From contig JAQWOM010000028.1 of NCBI GenBank assembly GCA_029245865.1, forward strand, positions 120,532 to 184,531: a stretch of DNA of 64,000 nucleotides, given 5' to 3'. The notes under the pieces were generated by a model. That model worked only from the letters and a program-made list of their open reading frames with translations. It did not search any database and had not been told where the DNA came from. A program made the translations under genes and the position numbers. Shown here piece by piece: positions 34,916 through 43,906 of this stretch; position 1 is the first letter of the stretch, and every line of letters starts with the position of its first letter. This DNA is from Planctomycetota bacterium. GTDB lineage: Bacteria; Planctomycetota; B15-G4.

Positions 34916-35884
34916 ATGATCAGCCTTCCGCTGATCGGGGGCTCTTTCTTGCACGCCATAGACATTCAGTCCGTCACCAAAACTTACGGTGAACATACGG
35001 CGGTCTCCGACTTATCGCTGAGCGTTCCCAAGGGCTCCATCTACGGGTTCATCGGACCCAATGGGTCTGGCAAGACCACCACGCTCAGGATGATTCTCAA
35101 CATCATCCGCCCTGACACGGGCCGCATCGAGGTTCTCGGTCAAGAAGGTGCGCGGGCCGCCAACGACCTCATCGGCTACCTTCCGGAAGAGCGCGGCCTC
35201 TACAAGAAGATGAAGGTCCGCCATCTTCTCGCTTACTACGGTGCTCTCAAGGGCATGACTGCACGCGAGGCCAGGGACTGCGGCGACGAATGGCTCGAGC
35301 GATTCGGTTTGAACGATGCAGCCAACCGCAAAGTGGAAGCGCTCAGCAAAGGCATGGCGCAAAAAGTGCAGTTCATTGCCACCGTGCTCCCAGGCCCCGA
35401 GATGATCATCTTGGACGAACCGTTCAGCGGCCTGGACCCCGTGAACCTGGAAGCAATCCGACAGTCCATACTTGAACTGAGTCGCAACGGCACCACCGTC
35501 ATCTTTTCAACACATGACATGAGCATGGCCGAGAAGATGTGTGACTTCATCTTCATGATTTTTCGCGGTGAAAAAGTCCTCGATGGGACGCTCGACTCGA
35601 TCCAGAAGGCCTACGGGGCGGACACCGTGCGATTGCGCATCGACGGCGAGCAGGAACTGATCGCAGATCATCCGATTGTCGAGCGAGTTTCAGATCTCGG
35701 TCAGTACCAAGAGGTTCGCGTAAACGGCGACCCTCAGGCGCTGCTTGAGTCTTTGGCCGGACGCACGCGCGTTTCTCTCTTCGAGATCGCACGACCCTCA
35801 CTGCAAGATATTTTCGTGCGCATCGCGGGGCCTGAGGCGGAGCCCGCCGCCGAAGAACATTTCGCCACGGCTGATCGAGGCTGA
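34916..35884 (+). CDS. natA: ABC transporter ATP-binding protein (NatA-like exporter)
   Basis: A 322-residue ABC ATPase. Walker A 'GPNGSGKTTTLRM', Q-loop region 'IGYLPEERGLYKKM', signature 'LSKGMAQKVQ', Walker B 'MIILDEPFSGLDP' and H-loop 'STHDMS' are all present. A C-terminal accessory domain of about 100 residues is typical of the NatA/YhaQ type. It energises the ABC-2 permease encoded 9 bases downstream. The ATG at 34916 lacks a good ribosome-binding site; a TTG at 34949 preceded by GGGGG is an alternative that begins right at the domain ('LHAIDIQSVTKTYG'). Confidence 0.9.
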   Translation: MISLPLIGGSFLHAIDIQSVTKTYGEHTAVSDLSLSVPKGSIYGFIGPNGSGKTTTLRMILNIIRPDTGRIEVLGQEGARAANDLIGYLPEERGLYKKMKVRHLLAYYGALKGMTAREARDCGDEWLERFGLNDAANRKVEALSKGMAQKVQFIATVLPGPEMIILDEPFSGLDPVNLEAIRQSILELSRNGTTVIFSTHDMSMAEKMCDFIFMIFRGEKVLDGTLDSIQKAYGADTVRLRIDGEQELIADHPIVERVSDLGQYQEVRVNGDPQALLESLAGRTRVSLFEIARPSLQDIFVRIAGPEAEPAAEEHFATADRG

Positions 35885-35893
35885 TCGAAAATC

Positions 35894-37225
35894 ATGTCGA
35901 AGATCCTGACGGTGACACGCGCCGAATACGCCAAAGCCACGCGCTCCAAAGCTTTTTTGGTGGGCATCCTGCTCACACCACTCCTCTTCGGTGGCAGCCT
36001 GATTGCCATGGCGCTGAGCGAGTCGGCCAAAGACGTCGAACAGCGAGACTTCGTCGTCGTTGACCGCACCGGCCGGCTGTACGAAACCCTTGAAGAGTCG
36101 GCCGCCGACCGAAATCAAAACGGAATTTGGGAGGAAGACTCGCCAGACACTCAGGTGCAGCCAAAGTGGGTGCCGAGGCTCCATGAAATAGGCGATGACA
36201 GCGCTCAACCCCCAGAGCTCAAACTCTCAAATCTTGTGGAGCAACGAGAGATTCTCGGTTTCGTCATCATCGGCGCGGATCTCTTCGAAACCGGCCAGGA
36301 CGGCGATCATGAATTCAGCTGGCACACCGAGACACCCACTTACACCGACCTCCCGAACTGGATTGAACGGACTGTAAACCAAGTCGTACGCGATGCTCGC
36401 TTTGCAGGCGCCGAGCTCGACCAGGGGCTGGTCTCCAGCCTCACGCGAAACGAGAGCTTGAAAGTCCTCGGTCTGACCACCCAGGACGAAGAAACCGGTG
36501 AAATCGTCGAGGCAAAAGAGGACTCAAAGCTCGCGACCTATCTCGTTCCCATCATTCTCGCCATGATGCTCTTCATGCTCGTGGTCATGAGCGTCCCCGC
36601 ACTCATGAACAACGTGCTCGAAGAGAAGATGCAGAAAATCGCGGAAGTGCTCATCTCTTCCGTGACGCCCTTTGAATTGATGATGGGCAAGCTGCTTGCC
36701 GCCGTGTGTGTCTCGATGACCTTGGGCGTTCTTTATCTCGGCACATCGCTCATCTTTGTGCACAACGTCGAAGGCGTGCCGACCCAGGTTCTCGATGCGA
36801 TTGGCCCGGGCATCCTGATGTGGTTCGCTTTCTTTCTCTTACTTGCACTGCTCATCTTTGGGTCCATGTTCTCGGCCCTTGGTTCGGCCTGCTCTGAACT
36901 TCAGGACGCTCAGACGCTCATGATGCCGGCCATGATCTTGATGATGCTCCCCATGTTTTTCCTGGGCGACATCATCGACAACCCTGGAGGGCCTCTGGCA
37001 ACAACGCTGTCATTGATCCCCCCCTTCACTCCAATGCTCATGTTCCTGCGCATGGCCATCCCTCCCGGAGTTGAGTGGTGGGAACTCTCACTCGCTCTTC
37101 CGTTGACATGCCTCTTCACAATCTTGTGTGTGATGGGTTCGGCCAAGATCTTCCGCATTGGCATCCTGTCGCAAGGGCAGACGCCCACCTACCGCAACCT
37201 CATCTCATGGTTGATGTCACGCTGA
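35894..37225 (+). CDS. natB: ABC-2 type transporter permease (NatB-like)
   Basis: A 443-residue membrane protein: TM1 near residue 25-42, a long extracytoplasmic domain (about 45-210), then five membrane segments with 'NNVLEEKMQKIAEVLISSVTPFELMMGKLL', the characteristic coupling-helix region of ABC-2/NatB permeases. With the upstream ATPase it forms an exporter; NatAB of Bacillus exports sodium, but the substrate here is unknown. It is the last gene of the plus-strand group and converges with the phosphatase-like gene with 22 bases between. Confidence 0.87.
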   Translation: MSKILTVTRAEYAKATRSKAFLVGILLTPLLFGGSLIAMALSESAKDVEQRDFVVVDRTGRLYETLEESAADRNQNGIWEEDSPDTQVQPKWVPRLHEIGDDSAQPPELKLSNLVEQREILGFVIIGADLFETGQDGDHEFSWHTETPTYTDLPNWIERTVNQVVRDARFAGAELDQGLVSSLTRNESLKVLGLTTQDEETGEIVEAKEDSKLATYLVPIILAMMLFMLVVMSVPALMNNVLEEKMQKIAEVLISSVTPFELMMGKLLAAVCVSMTLGVLYLGTSLIFVHNVEGVPTQVLDAIGPGILMWFAFFLLLALLIFGSMFSALGSACSELQDAQTLMMPAMILMMLPMFFLGDIIDNPGGPLATTLSLIPPFTPMLMFLRMAIPPGVEWWELSLALPLTCLFTILCVMGSAKIFRIGILSQGQTPTYRNLISWLMSR

Positions 37226-37247
37226 TCAACTCGGCGGACCAATCACA

Positions 37248-38249
37248 TCAGATGAGAGAGTCCATCGCGGTACGCAGGTGAGGCTCGAAAGCTGACCGTA
37301 GCGACTCGTTGGGCCAGGCAATCACACTCAGCGAGGTTTCGGTGTCCAGTGGGGCATCCAGATCATCACCAGCGGCATCGACAACGAGGGCTCCGGCTTC
37401 CCGGTAGATCAACAACGCGGCCAGGTCATAAGGCTTCGCAGTGAAGTTGGCGAGGCCTCGCGTCTCGCGCAACCAGCCTCTTAAATCTGCCAGCATGCGA
37501 TAGCGACCGGTTGTCACAAGAAACAGCTGCCCGGCACTGCACAGATACTGGTCGTCGTACACCAACCGTGGGTCGATCCCATGCTCCGTGAGAGCGCCAT
37601 CAAGAAACTGCTGTTCAAGGCGCGCGACAATTGGACGCTCGACGGCAAGGTAGCGGGTGAACGCCAGGTAGCCGTTTTCCAGAGGGAGTTGGCGCGGCGC
37701 AACAAGCGGACCCTCTTCGATTAACGCACCTGTGGCCACGTCGTGTCGCGCCATGCGGGCTCCCTGCCCAGCAATTGCGGTCAGGACGCGATAGACCCCT
37801 GCAGTGGTCGTTGGCAATTCCGTTTGCACGGCGACCTCGATATCCGAGAGCCGAGTCGATTCACCCAGATCACGTGCGATGCCTGTGAGCGCCCACCCGG
37901 ACCTCATGTCGTGCATGAGCGAACGTGTTCCATCTATCGGGTCGACAATCGCACGCAAAGCCGGCCCGTTCCCGGCCCCGCGACGCTTAACAATCCCTGG
38001 TCCCTCACACACCAGCGTGACTGGATTTGTGCGTGCAACATCGTCGGCGAACGCATCGATTGCGGCTTCTGCCGGCTTGTCGAGGGCGTAGCTGATGTCT
38101 CCGGCTCCCCACGCACCGGGTTCGTTCGCGAGGGCGGGATTCTCTGACCGCCGTGCCTCAGTCAGACAGCGTGACACGCCCGATCGAATCTCCTCATGGA
38201 GTCGCCGTATGGAGGCAAGCAATCCCTGGGCGTCTATGCCTTCGCTCAT
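37248..38249 (-). CDS. Inositol-monophosphatase/3'(2'),5'-bisphosphatase family protein
   Basis: A 333-residue protein of the lithium-sensitive phosphatase superfamily. 'AIVDPIDGTRSLMH' is the central metal-binding motif DPIDGT, preceded by 'LDKPAEAAIDAFA' (substrate/metal region) and 'LVCEGPG' in place of GEE. The C-terminal second motif 'AKPYDLAALLIYREAGALVVDAAGD' fits the W/Y-D-xA...GG region. It removes a phosphate from a small molecule, but the exact substrate (inositol phosphate, fructose bisphosphate, PAP) cannot be told. The start at 38249 (MSEGIDAQ) was chosen because AGAAGA lies upstream and the frame before it runs into the glycosyltransferase gene. Confidence 0.82.
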   Translation of the reverse strand: MSEGIDAQGLLASIRRLHEEIRSGVSRCLTEARRSENPALANEPGAWGAGDISYALDKPAEAAIDAFADDVARTNPVTLVCEGPGIVKRRGAGNGPALRAIVDPIDGTRSLMHDMRSGWALTGIARDLGESTRLSDIEVAVQTELPTTTAGVYRVLTAIAGQGARMARHDVATGALIEEGPLVAPRQLPLENGYLAFTRYLAVERPIVARLEQQFLDGALTEHGIDPRLVYDDQYLCSAGQLFLVTTGRYRMLADLRGWLRETRGLANFTAKPYDLAALLIYREAGALVVDAAGDDLDAPLDTETSLSVIAWPNESLRSAFEPHLRTAMDSLI

Positions 38250-38262
38250 ATTCTTCTGGCCT

Positions 38263-39687
38263 TCAAGCTGAAGCACTCGTTGACTGGCCAGGTCTCGAAG
38301 TCTGCTCTCGTGGCACCAACACCGCGAAAAGCACAACTAACATCGCGGTGCGGGCAGCAATGCCGACAGACATGTTTGGGCTTTCATCGAAAGTCCCCAA
38401 TGGCAACGCCAACCCGACAAAGCACATCAAGCCAACAAGAGCTGGCCCCATAGCACTGCGACCTTTTATCGCTCTCGTGACACACCACAGGAACCAAATG
38501 GCTGGAATGGCAAGCAACACCAGGTGATGAGGCCACGTCACACTTGACACCAGAAGCATGGCGGTGATTCCCAGTGCATACTCACGCACATACGTGGACG
38601 CGTTTCCCGCCGGCGGCGTGCCCTTGTTCTGAACACGGGCGACGTCACCATCTCTTCCTGGCTTCCGCTTCAGAGCTCCATAGAGCTGCACAAAGACCAG
38701 GCCCGTCACAAGCCATGCGCCAAGCAAAGCGAAAAGCCTTGGGGCATTGGCACCGAGCATTGTGCGAGTCAGCAAGCCGTTGGGCGCAAGGTTCCAGGCA
38801 TGAAGGCTGTTGTTGAAGCTGCCAGGTGTGACTTCAGGGGCATAGCCCAGAACGGGCAACACATGCACCGCCCAGCTTTCATGCACGGCCCAGCCACTCC
38901 ACGCAATCGAAACGGTTGCCAACACGCCAGTCACCGCCATCGCCCACAAAGCAACTCGCCACCTGCCAGCAAGCAGGACAATCAGCAGCATCAGCACAGG
39001 AGATGTCTTGGCGACAAGTGCGATCGCCAAGCATGTACCTTCCAGCGCCGGACGCCCCGCACAAGCTGCTTGCAGTGCCGCGAGCAAGGCAACCAACGCC
39101 AACAGGTTTGTCGTATTCATCGCGAGGCTCATCCACAGACCTTCTCCCAGTCCCAGCGCCACGAGACCAAAAGCCAAAGCCATCCAGGGAAACCGACCAC
39201 GAGACACGAGGCTCGACATGGCCTGCTCTCCCTCGCGATGCGCATCGCGCCCGAGAGCACGAACAACACCTGCAAGCAAGATCACAGCAAGCACCGCGAG
39301 ACAGCTATTGACGATCAGGCCCACGCGATAGGCTGAGTGCACATCCTTCTCGGAGAGCAACCCAAAGGTCCGTATGACCAGCGGGTTAGATGCACAAAAG
39401 GGCGTTGCAGGGCGTCCGTCTCGCCGGCCGATCTCGTCGAGAACCTCGGGATCGTGGATGTCGCGCTGCTCCACGAGTCCGCGGCCAGCCGCATGCAGAA
39501 TCTGGAAATCCGAGTCCCTCTGGCTCTCTGGGTGGTTGAGGCTGCCCGTCCAAGGGGAAAACAACCCCACTGCGCTCACCAACAACAACGCCACAACAAA
39601 CGCCACCCATGTGCTTCTTGGACGGCCTTTCGCAACGAAAGAAGAAGGCCCTTCACCGTCCTCAGGCAGGCGCGGCACCGAATTCAC
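38263..39687 (-). CDS. Glycosyltransferase family 87-like integral membrane protein
   Basis: A 474-residue membrane protein with about 10-11 predicted membrane segments. After TM1 comes a periplasmic loop containing 'DSDFQILHAAGRGLVEQ' with an Asp pair at the position used for catalysis in DUF2029/GT87 polyprenyl-phosphate-mannose-dependent mannosyltransferases. 'LVAKTSPVLML' matches the conserved K-P region. It would add a sugar from a lipid-phosphate donor outside the membrane. The gene overlaps the HMG-CoA lyase gene by four bases and is followed by the phosphatase gene after 13 bases; the functional mix in this operon is odd. Confidence 0.75.
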   Translation of the reverse strand: MNSVPRLPEDGEGPSSFVAKGRPRSTWVAFVVALLLVSAVGLFSPWTGSLNHPESQRDSDFQILHAAGRGLVEQRDIHDPEVLDEIGRRDGRPATPFCASNPLVIRTFGLLSEKDVHSAYRVGLIVNSCLAVLAVILLAGVVRALGRDAHREGEQAMSSLVSRGRFPWMALAFGLVALGLGEGLWMSLAMNTTNLLALVALLAALQAACAGRPALEGTCLAIALVAKTSPVLMLLIVLLAGRWRVALWAMAVTGVLATVSIAWSGWAVHESWAVHVLPVLGYAPEVTPGSFNNSLHAWNLAPNGLLTRTMLGANAPRLFALLGAWLVTGLVFVQLYGALKRKPGRDGDVARVQNKGTPPAGNASTYVREYALGITAMLLVSSVTWPHHLVLLAIPAIWFLWCVTRAIKGRSAMGPALVGLMCFVGLALPLGTFDESPNMSVGIAARTAMLVVLFAVLVPREQTSRPGQSTSASA

Positions 39688-40565
39688 GAGCGCGCGGATT
39701 CCGCGAGTGTGCGTGCGGCCTCGTCAAGAGACTCCAGGGCATGGCGAGCCTTCGGCGGAAGAGCAATCGCAAAGCCTCGCGAGATGACTTGTTGCACCAG
39801 GCTCCTCGTCGACACGTTGCTCTCAGCGCCCTTTGCAAACTGACATCCACCGAGTCCACCAAGCGCAGAGTCAAAACTTCGGCAGCCACCGTCCAGTGCT
39901 GCATTCAAAAGTTCTTCTTGGTTCTCTGGCGTTACATGCAAATGTGCACCAGGAACTGCAGCAAGGCTCGCTTCGCGGCTCGAAGAGATCGCTGCATACA
40001 CTTCATGCAAAGTGTCTGCCGATGCCTGAGCCGTCGTGTCAGCCAAGCCCAGCCTGTCGACACCAACACCTTCGAAACGCCCCACCCAGTCAACCAGCTC
40101 GGACACGTCGAAGGCATCCCCTTCGTTATTCCCGAAGGCCATGGAAATCGTGACGTACATCGAGCGATCTGCGGCATGGGCAAGCTGTGTGAACTTCTCC
40201 ACCTCTTGTGCCGCTTGAGCGCGAGAGCGATTGGTGTTTCGTTGCTGGAAAGTCTCTGACAGCGAAAAGGGGTACAGCACCTCTCCGAGGCCCGGCGTTC
40301 CCAGCAACGTCTCGAGCCCTCGCTCATTGGCCACCAGGGCCGTGAGCGTCGCCCCCGATGGAATGTTCAGTAAGCCCGGGAGATCGCCACTGTCAGCCAT
40401 GGCCGGAACACGTTTCTTCGACACAAAGGAACCGACATCCAGGCTGGGAAAGCCTGCATCCAGAAGCTTCTGTAGAAATGCGACTTTTTGTGCGGTCGGG
40501 ATGACATGTGGCAACCCTTGCCAGGCGTCGCGTGCGGTTTCGGTGATGGTGACCAGTTCGGTCAT
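39684..40565 (-). CDS. Hydroxymethylglutaryl-CoA lyase
   Basis: A 293-residue TIM-barrel enzyme cleaving HMG-CoA to acetyl-CoA and acetoacetate, the last step of leucine breakdown. 'TARDAWQG' keeps the catalytic Arg-Asp pair, 'DVGSFVSKKRVPAMAD' aligns with the classic xETTSFVSPKWVPQMAD but has Asp for Glu, 'HLHVT' aligns with the metal-binding HCHDT, and 'ALGGLGGCQFAKGAESN' holds the catalytic Cys and the metal-binding Asn. The RDAxQG and Asp variants are features of a bacterial subgroup. ATG at 40565 was used; an in-frame TTG at 40571 is closer to AAGGGA. It lies 70 bases downstream of the carboxylase gene. Confidence 0.87.
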   Translation of the reverse strand: MTELVTITETARDAWQGLPHVIPTAQKVAFLQKLLDAGFPSLDVGSFVSKKRVPAMADSGDLPGLLNIPSGATLTALVANERGLETLLGTPGLGEVLYPFSLSETFQQRNTNRSRAQAAQEVEKFTQLAHAADRSMYVTISMAFGNNEGDAFDVSELVDWVGRFEGVGVDRLGLADTTAQASADTLHEVYAAISSSREASLAAVPGAHLHVTPENQEELLNAALDGGCRSFDSALGGLGGCQFAKGAESNVSTRSLVQQVISRGFAIALPPKARHALESLDEAARTLAESARS

Positions 40566-40634
40566 GCTCAATCGCGTCCCTTCTCGGCCGGGCGACCGGC
40601 CCCTCCATGCGACATCACGTCTTGCGATGGCGAC

Positions 40635-42290
40635 TCAGGCTTGCAACACCCCCGTGCGGAAGGGGGGCAGCTCTGTGTTGTGCGCAGCTGCCGAGAGTGC
40701 TCGGATCAACACCGTGCGCGTATCTTGCGGTCGAATAATTGCATCGACCCAGAGCCGGGCTGCGGCGTGACGAGGGTCCAGCGCTTTTGTGTAGCGCTTC
40801 TTGGTGTCGCGCATGAGCTTTTTGTGAGTCTCTTCGTCGATTTCTTGGCCGTCCTTCACCATCTGCGCTTCGCGAATTTGCACCAGAACCTTGGCTGCAG
40901 CATCGCCGCTCATCACCGCGTAACGAGCGGATGGCCACGCAAAGATGAATCGAGGGTCATAGGCTTTGCCACACATGGCGTAATGCCCTGCGCCAAAAGA
41001 ACCCCCCAAAATGACGGAGAGCTTGGGAACAACTGAGTTGCTCACCGCGTTCACCATCTTGGCACCCGCACGAATGATTCCTGCCTGCTCTGACTCAACA
41101 CCCACCATGAATCCATTCACGTCGTGCAGAAAAACCAACGGAATGCGATTCTGATTGCAGTCCATGATGAAGCGTGTCGCCTTCTCGCTACTTTCGACGT
41201 AGATCACGCCCCCGAATTCCACGCCGCGCTTCTTGTTTGTCGCATTCAGCCGTTGATTGGCGACGATACCCACGGACCAGCCGCCGATTCGGGCGAAGCC
41301 CGTCACGAGCGTCTTGCCGTAGTTTTCGCGGTATTCGTCGAAGTCTGAGTCATCAACAAGGCGGCCGATCACTTCGCGCACGTCGTAGGCTTTTTTGCCA
41401 TCAACCGAGACAAGCCCCGCCAACTCGTTGACATCCAGACGCGGCTCTCTTGGGCGACGCCTGTCAAACACGGCATCTGGCGGCGGGCCAAAGCGATCCA
41501 CGAGGGATCGAATGCGCGAGATGCACGACGGGTCGTCGGGCTCTTGGAAGTCCACCGTGCCACTGGTTTGGCTGTGCATGGAAGCGCCGCCGAGCTCTTC
41601 CGGATTGGCCTCCTGTCCAATGGCTGCCTTCACCAGAGCCGGGCCAGCCAAAAACATGCCCGAACCTTCCGTCATGAGGATCGTGTCACACATCACCGGA
41701 AGGTAGGCGCCGCCAGCGACACACGACCCCATGATTGCCGCCAACTGAGGCACGCCCATGGCAGACAACACAGCGTTGTGACGGAACACACGTCCGAAAT
41801 CATCTTCATCCGGAAAGACCTCTTCTTGAAGAGGTAGGAACACGCCAGCCGAATCCACCAGGTAAATGACAGGCAGCCTGTTCTCGATAGCGATCCGCTG
41901 CGCACGAATGACCTTCTTACATGTCATCGGGAAAAATGCGCCCGCCTTGACGGTCGCATCGTTGGCGATGATCACGAACGTACGACCTTGAACGGTGCCC
42001 AGACCGGTCACAACTCCGGCAGCAGGCACTTCGCCCCACTCCTCATACATTTCCCAGGCAGCGAAGAGACCGAACTCCAGCAGGTCGGTGTCCTTGTCGA
42101 TCAACAGTTCAATGCGTTCGCGGACCGACAGGCGGCCTTTGGCATGCTGCTTGGCAACGGCCTTCTTGCCTCCGCCCTTCTCGAGCTCGGCCATCTGCTT
42201 CGCGTACAGCTTCAAGAGCTGTGCGTAGACGTTTCTGGCCGCTTTGGCCGCCTTGTCCTTGGCAATGTATTGCGAGGTGATGCGAGCCAT
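40635..42290 (-). CDS. Acyl-CoA carboxylase carboxyltransferase (beta) subunit, methylcrotonyl-CoA type
   Basis: A 551-residue carboxyltransferase. The N-domain has 'KGRLSVRERIELLIDKDT', 'GTVQGRTFVIIANDATVKAG' and 'MGSCVAGGAYLPVMCD'; the C-domain has 'GSFGAGHYAMCGKAYDPRF' and 'AWPSARYAVMSG', both typical of the methylcrotonyl-CoA/geranyl-CoA carboxylase beta family. It transfers CO2 from carboxybiotin to the acyl-CoA. The biotin-carrying alpha subunit is not in this window. Placement directly before HMG-CoA lyase on the same strand supports a leucine-degradation role (3-methylcrotonyl-CoA carboxylation). Confidence 0.92.
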   Translation of the reverse strand: MARITSQYIAKDKAAKAARNVYAQLLKLYAKQMAELEKGGGKKAVAKQHAKGRLSVRERIELLIDKDTDLLEFGLFAAWEMYEEWGEVPAAGVVTGLGTVQGRTFVIIANDATVKAGAFFPMTCKKVIRAQRIAIENRLPVIYLVDSAGVFLPLQEEVFPDEDDFGRVFRHNAVLSAMGVPQLAAIMGSCVAGGAYLPVMCDTILMTEGSGMFLAGPALVKAAIGQEANPEELGGASMHSQTSGTVDFQEPDDPSCISRIRSLVDRFGPPPDAVFDRRRPREPRLDVNELAGLVSVDGKKAYDVREVIGRLVDDSDFDEYRENYGKTLVTGFARIGGWSVGIVANQRLNATNKKRGVEFGGVIYVESSEKATRFIMDCNQNRIPLVFLHDVNGFMVGVESEQAGIIRAGAKMVNAVSNSVVPKLSVILGGSFGAGHYAMCGKAYDPRFIFAWPSARYAVMSGDAAAKVLVQIREAQMVKDGQEIDEETHKKLMRDTKKRYTKALDPRHAAARLWVDAIIRPQDTRTVLIRALSAAAHNTELPPFRTGVLQA

Positions 42291-42462
42291 GGGGCGCGCA
42301 TTGTGGCCTCACAGCTCAGAGATGTGAAGGCGGGCCGACGAGAGCCCGCAGAGCGGCCACAGGCCCGAGATCCTCAAACAGCACTTTTGCAGGGCTGGAG
42401 AGGAGGAGATTGCCTCCTGGGAATGTGCTCGCTTCCCGACCAGCATCCAGTGCCTGCTCAGC

Positions 42463-43023
42463 TTAGCCCTCCCTGGGGGGCCACTGACCCGGCCCTGGAG
42501 ATCTCCAACCGAGTGGTTGCTGAGCCAGCATCTGGCGCGCCCGGTAGAGCCGCACCCGCAGCGCAGAGGCGCTGAGACCAGAAAGTCTGCTCAGAGTCGC
42601 GTGGCCTAATCCTCGACCGTAATACAGCTCGAGCAGGAGTCGTTGATGGGCAGGAACGCCGGTCAAGCCAAGCGACAAGCGCCTGCCTCTTTCCACCACA
42701 GGTGGCACTCGAAGAGGGCGCTGCCCTGGTCTCTGCCCGGCCGACATCGCCCAATCATCGATCTCTTCCGGCATGCTCCCCCAAACGCCCCGGCGAACTT
42801 TTCTTGCTCGAACATGATCGATGGCTGCATGACGACAAATACGAAACAACCAGTTCTCCGCCCTCTCTTCGGTGCGCAATCCTGACTGGCCTTCCTCTGC
42901 ACGCAGAAGGACCTCTTGCACGATGTCTTCCGCTTCGTGCGCGTCCTTCACGAAGCGACGCGCAAAAGAGACAAGCCGGCGACGCATCTGAGCGGAGGCC
43001 CAGCTCTCGAACTGACTGCCCAT
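42463..43023 (-). CDS. ECF-type RNA polymerase sigma factor
   Basis: A 186-residue sigma-70 family protein with region 2 'AEDIVQEVLLRAEEG' and 'WLFRICRHAAIDHVRARK', and region 4 'LTGVPAHQRLLLELYYGRGLGHATLSRLSGLSA' with the DNA-binding helix. The start at 43023 (MGSQFESW) is supported by AGAGAGGAC just upstream; the frame is open further to 43122 without family similarity. No anti-sigma gene is adjacent: plsC lies upstream and the carboxylase subunit follows after 172 bases. It may belong to a SigW/Planctomycete ECF group, but subgroup assignment is not possible by eye. Confidence 0.88.
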   Translation of the reverse strand: MGSQFESWASAQMRRRLVSFARRFVKDAHEAEDIVQEVLLRAEEGQSGLRTEERAENWLFRICRHAAIDHVRARKVRRGVWGSMPEEIDDWAMSAGQRPGQRPLRVPPVVERGRRLSLGLTGVPAHQRLLLELYYGRGLGHATLSRLSGLSASALRVRLYRARQMLAQQPLGWRSPGPGQWPPREG

Positions 43024-43158
43024 TCTGTCCTCTCTTGGAAAGAGACCTCCCCGACCCAAGAGGACACTGACAAGACTCTCAACGCCAGCTCTTGGATCAG
43101 ACAGACACCGCAAGGCAAGCACGAGTCACAGTCTCTCCAGACAAACTCGAAGCGAGTC

Positions 43159-43827
43159 TCAGAGACGCTTCGGAGCGCGGCCTAGCTGATCAATATCTGA
43201 CATGATCGCGTTGGAAAACTCTTCGTCTCCCTGGCGGCCGGCAGGAAACTCGGATCGCCATCGAGCCGCTCCCGACCGCACCGTAATCTCTCCTGCTCGG
43301 AGTCGCATGCTTCCTTTTGCAAGCACTTCCCGCGTTCCACCGATGTGAATTGGAATCACTCCGGCGCCTGAAACACGCGCTAACCACGCCATTCCTGGTT
43401 GTGCAGGCTGCAGTTCGCCATCAGGCGAGATCGTTCCCTCTGGAAAGATGGCCAGTGCGCGCCCTGCGTCCAGCACACGCTTACCAACACGCAACGCACG
43501 CCGATTCTCGCTGCCGCTCTCCACGGGGATGCACCGTGAGACCCGGTACATCCAATTCAACGTGCGCATGTCGTAGTACTTTGCGTGCATCAAGAAGATG
43601 ACACGGCTAATCTCTAAAGTCCCCAGCACGATGGGGTCAAGAAACGAGCGATGGTTCGGTGCCAGAATAATCGGCCCTTCTGGCACGGGGCACATATCAG
43701 ACCGGCGCACGTGGAAAATTGTGCGCATTGACAGGCTCAGTGCCCCCGTCACCAGTCGATAGACGATGGCATTCCCCAGCCCGGTCGGCTTCAGCGGATC
43801 GGTCCGCCGACTGCTCGGGTTACTCAC
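43159..43827 (-). CDS. plsC: 1-acyl-sn-glycerol-3-phosphate acyltransferase (PlsC family)
   Basis: A 222-residue acyltransferase with the HX4D motif 'NHRSFLD' (His59, Asp64), 'RCIPVESG' (glycerol-phosphate-binding region) and 'AIFPEGTIS' (FPEG motif). It transfers an acyl group to lysophosphatidic acid to give phosphatidic acid, the substrate of CdsA. The start codon is GTG at 43827. The gene stands alone between the TPR protein and the sigma factor on the same strand. A related lysophospholipid or ornithine-lipid acyltransferase cannot be excluded. Confidence 0.9.
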   Translation of the reverse strand: MSNPSSRRTDPLKPTGLGNAIVYRLVTGALSLSMRTIFHVRRSDMCPVPEGPIILAPNHRSFLDPIVLGTLEISRVIFLMHAKYYDMRTLNWMYRVSRCIPVESGSENRRALRVGKRVLDAGRALAIFPEGTISPDGELQPAQPGMAWLARVSGAGVIPIHIGGTREVLAKGSMRLRAGEITVRSGAARWRSEFPAGRQGDEEFSNAIMSDIDQLGRAPKRL

Positions 43828-43906
43828 GCCTCGAGTCGCACGTCACGAGTAGAGAGCGCGTGCATCGAATTGCCGTTGGCGCTTGCACACGATTGGAAGA
43901 AGTCTT

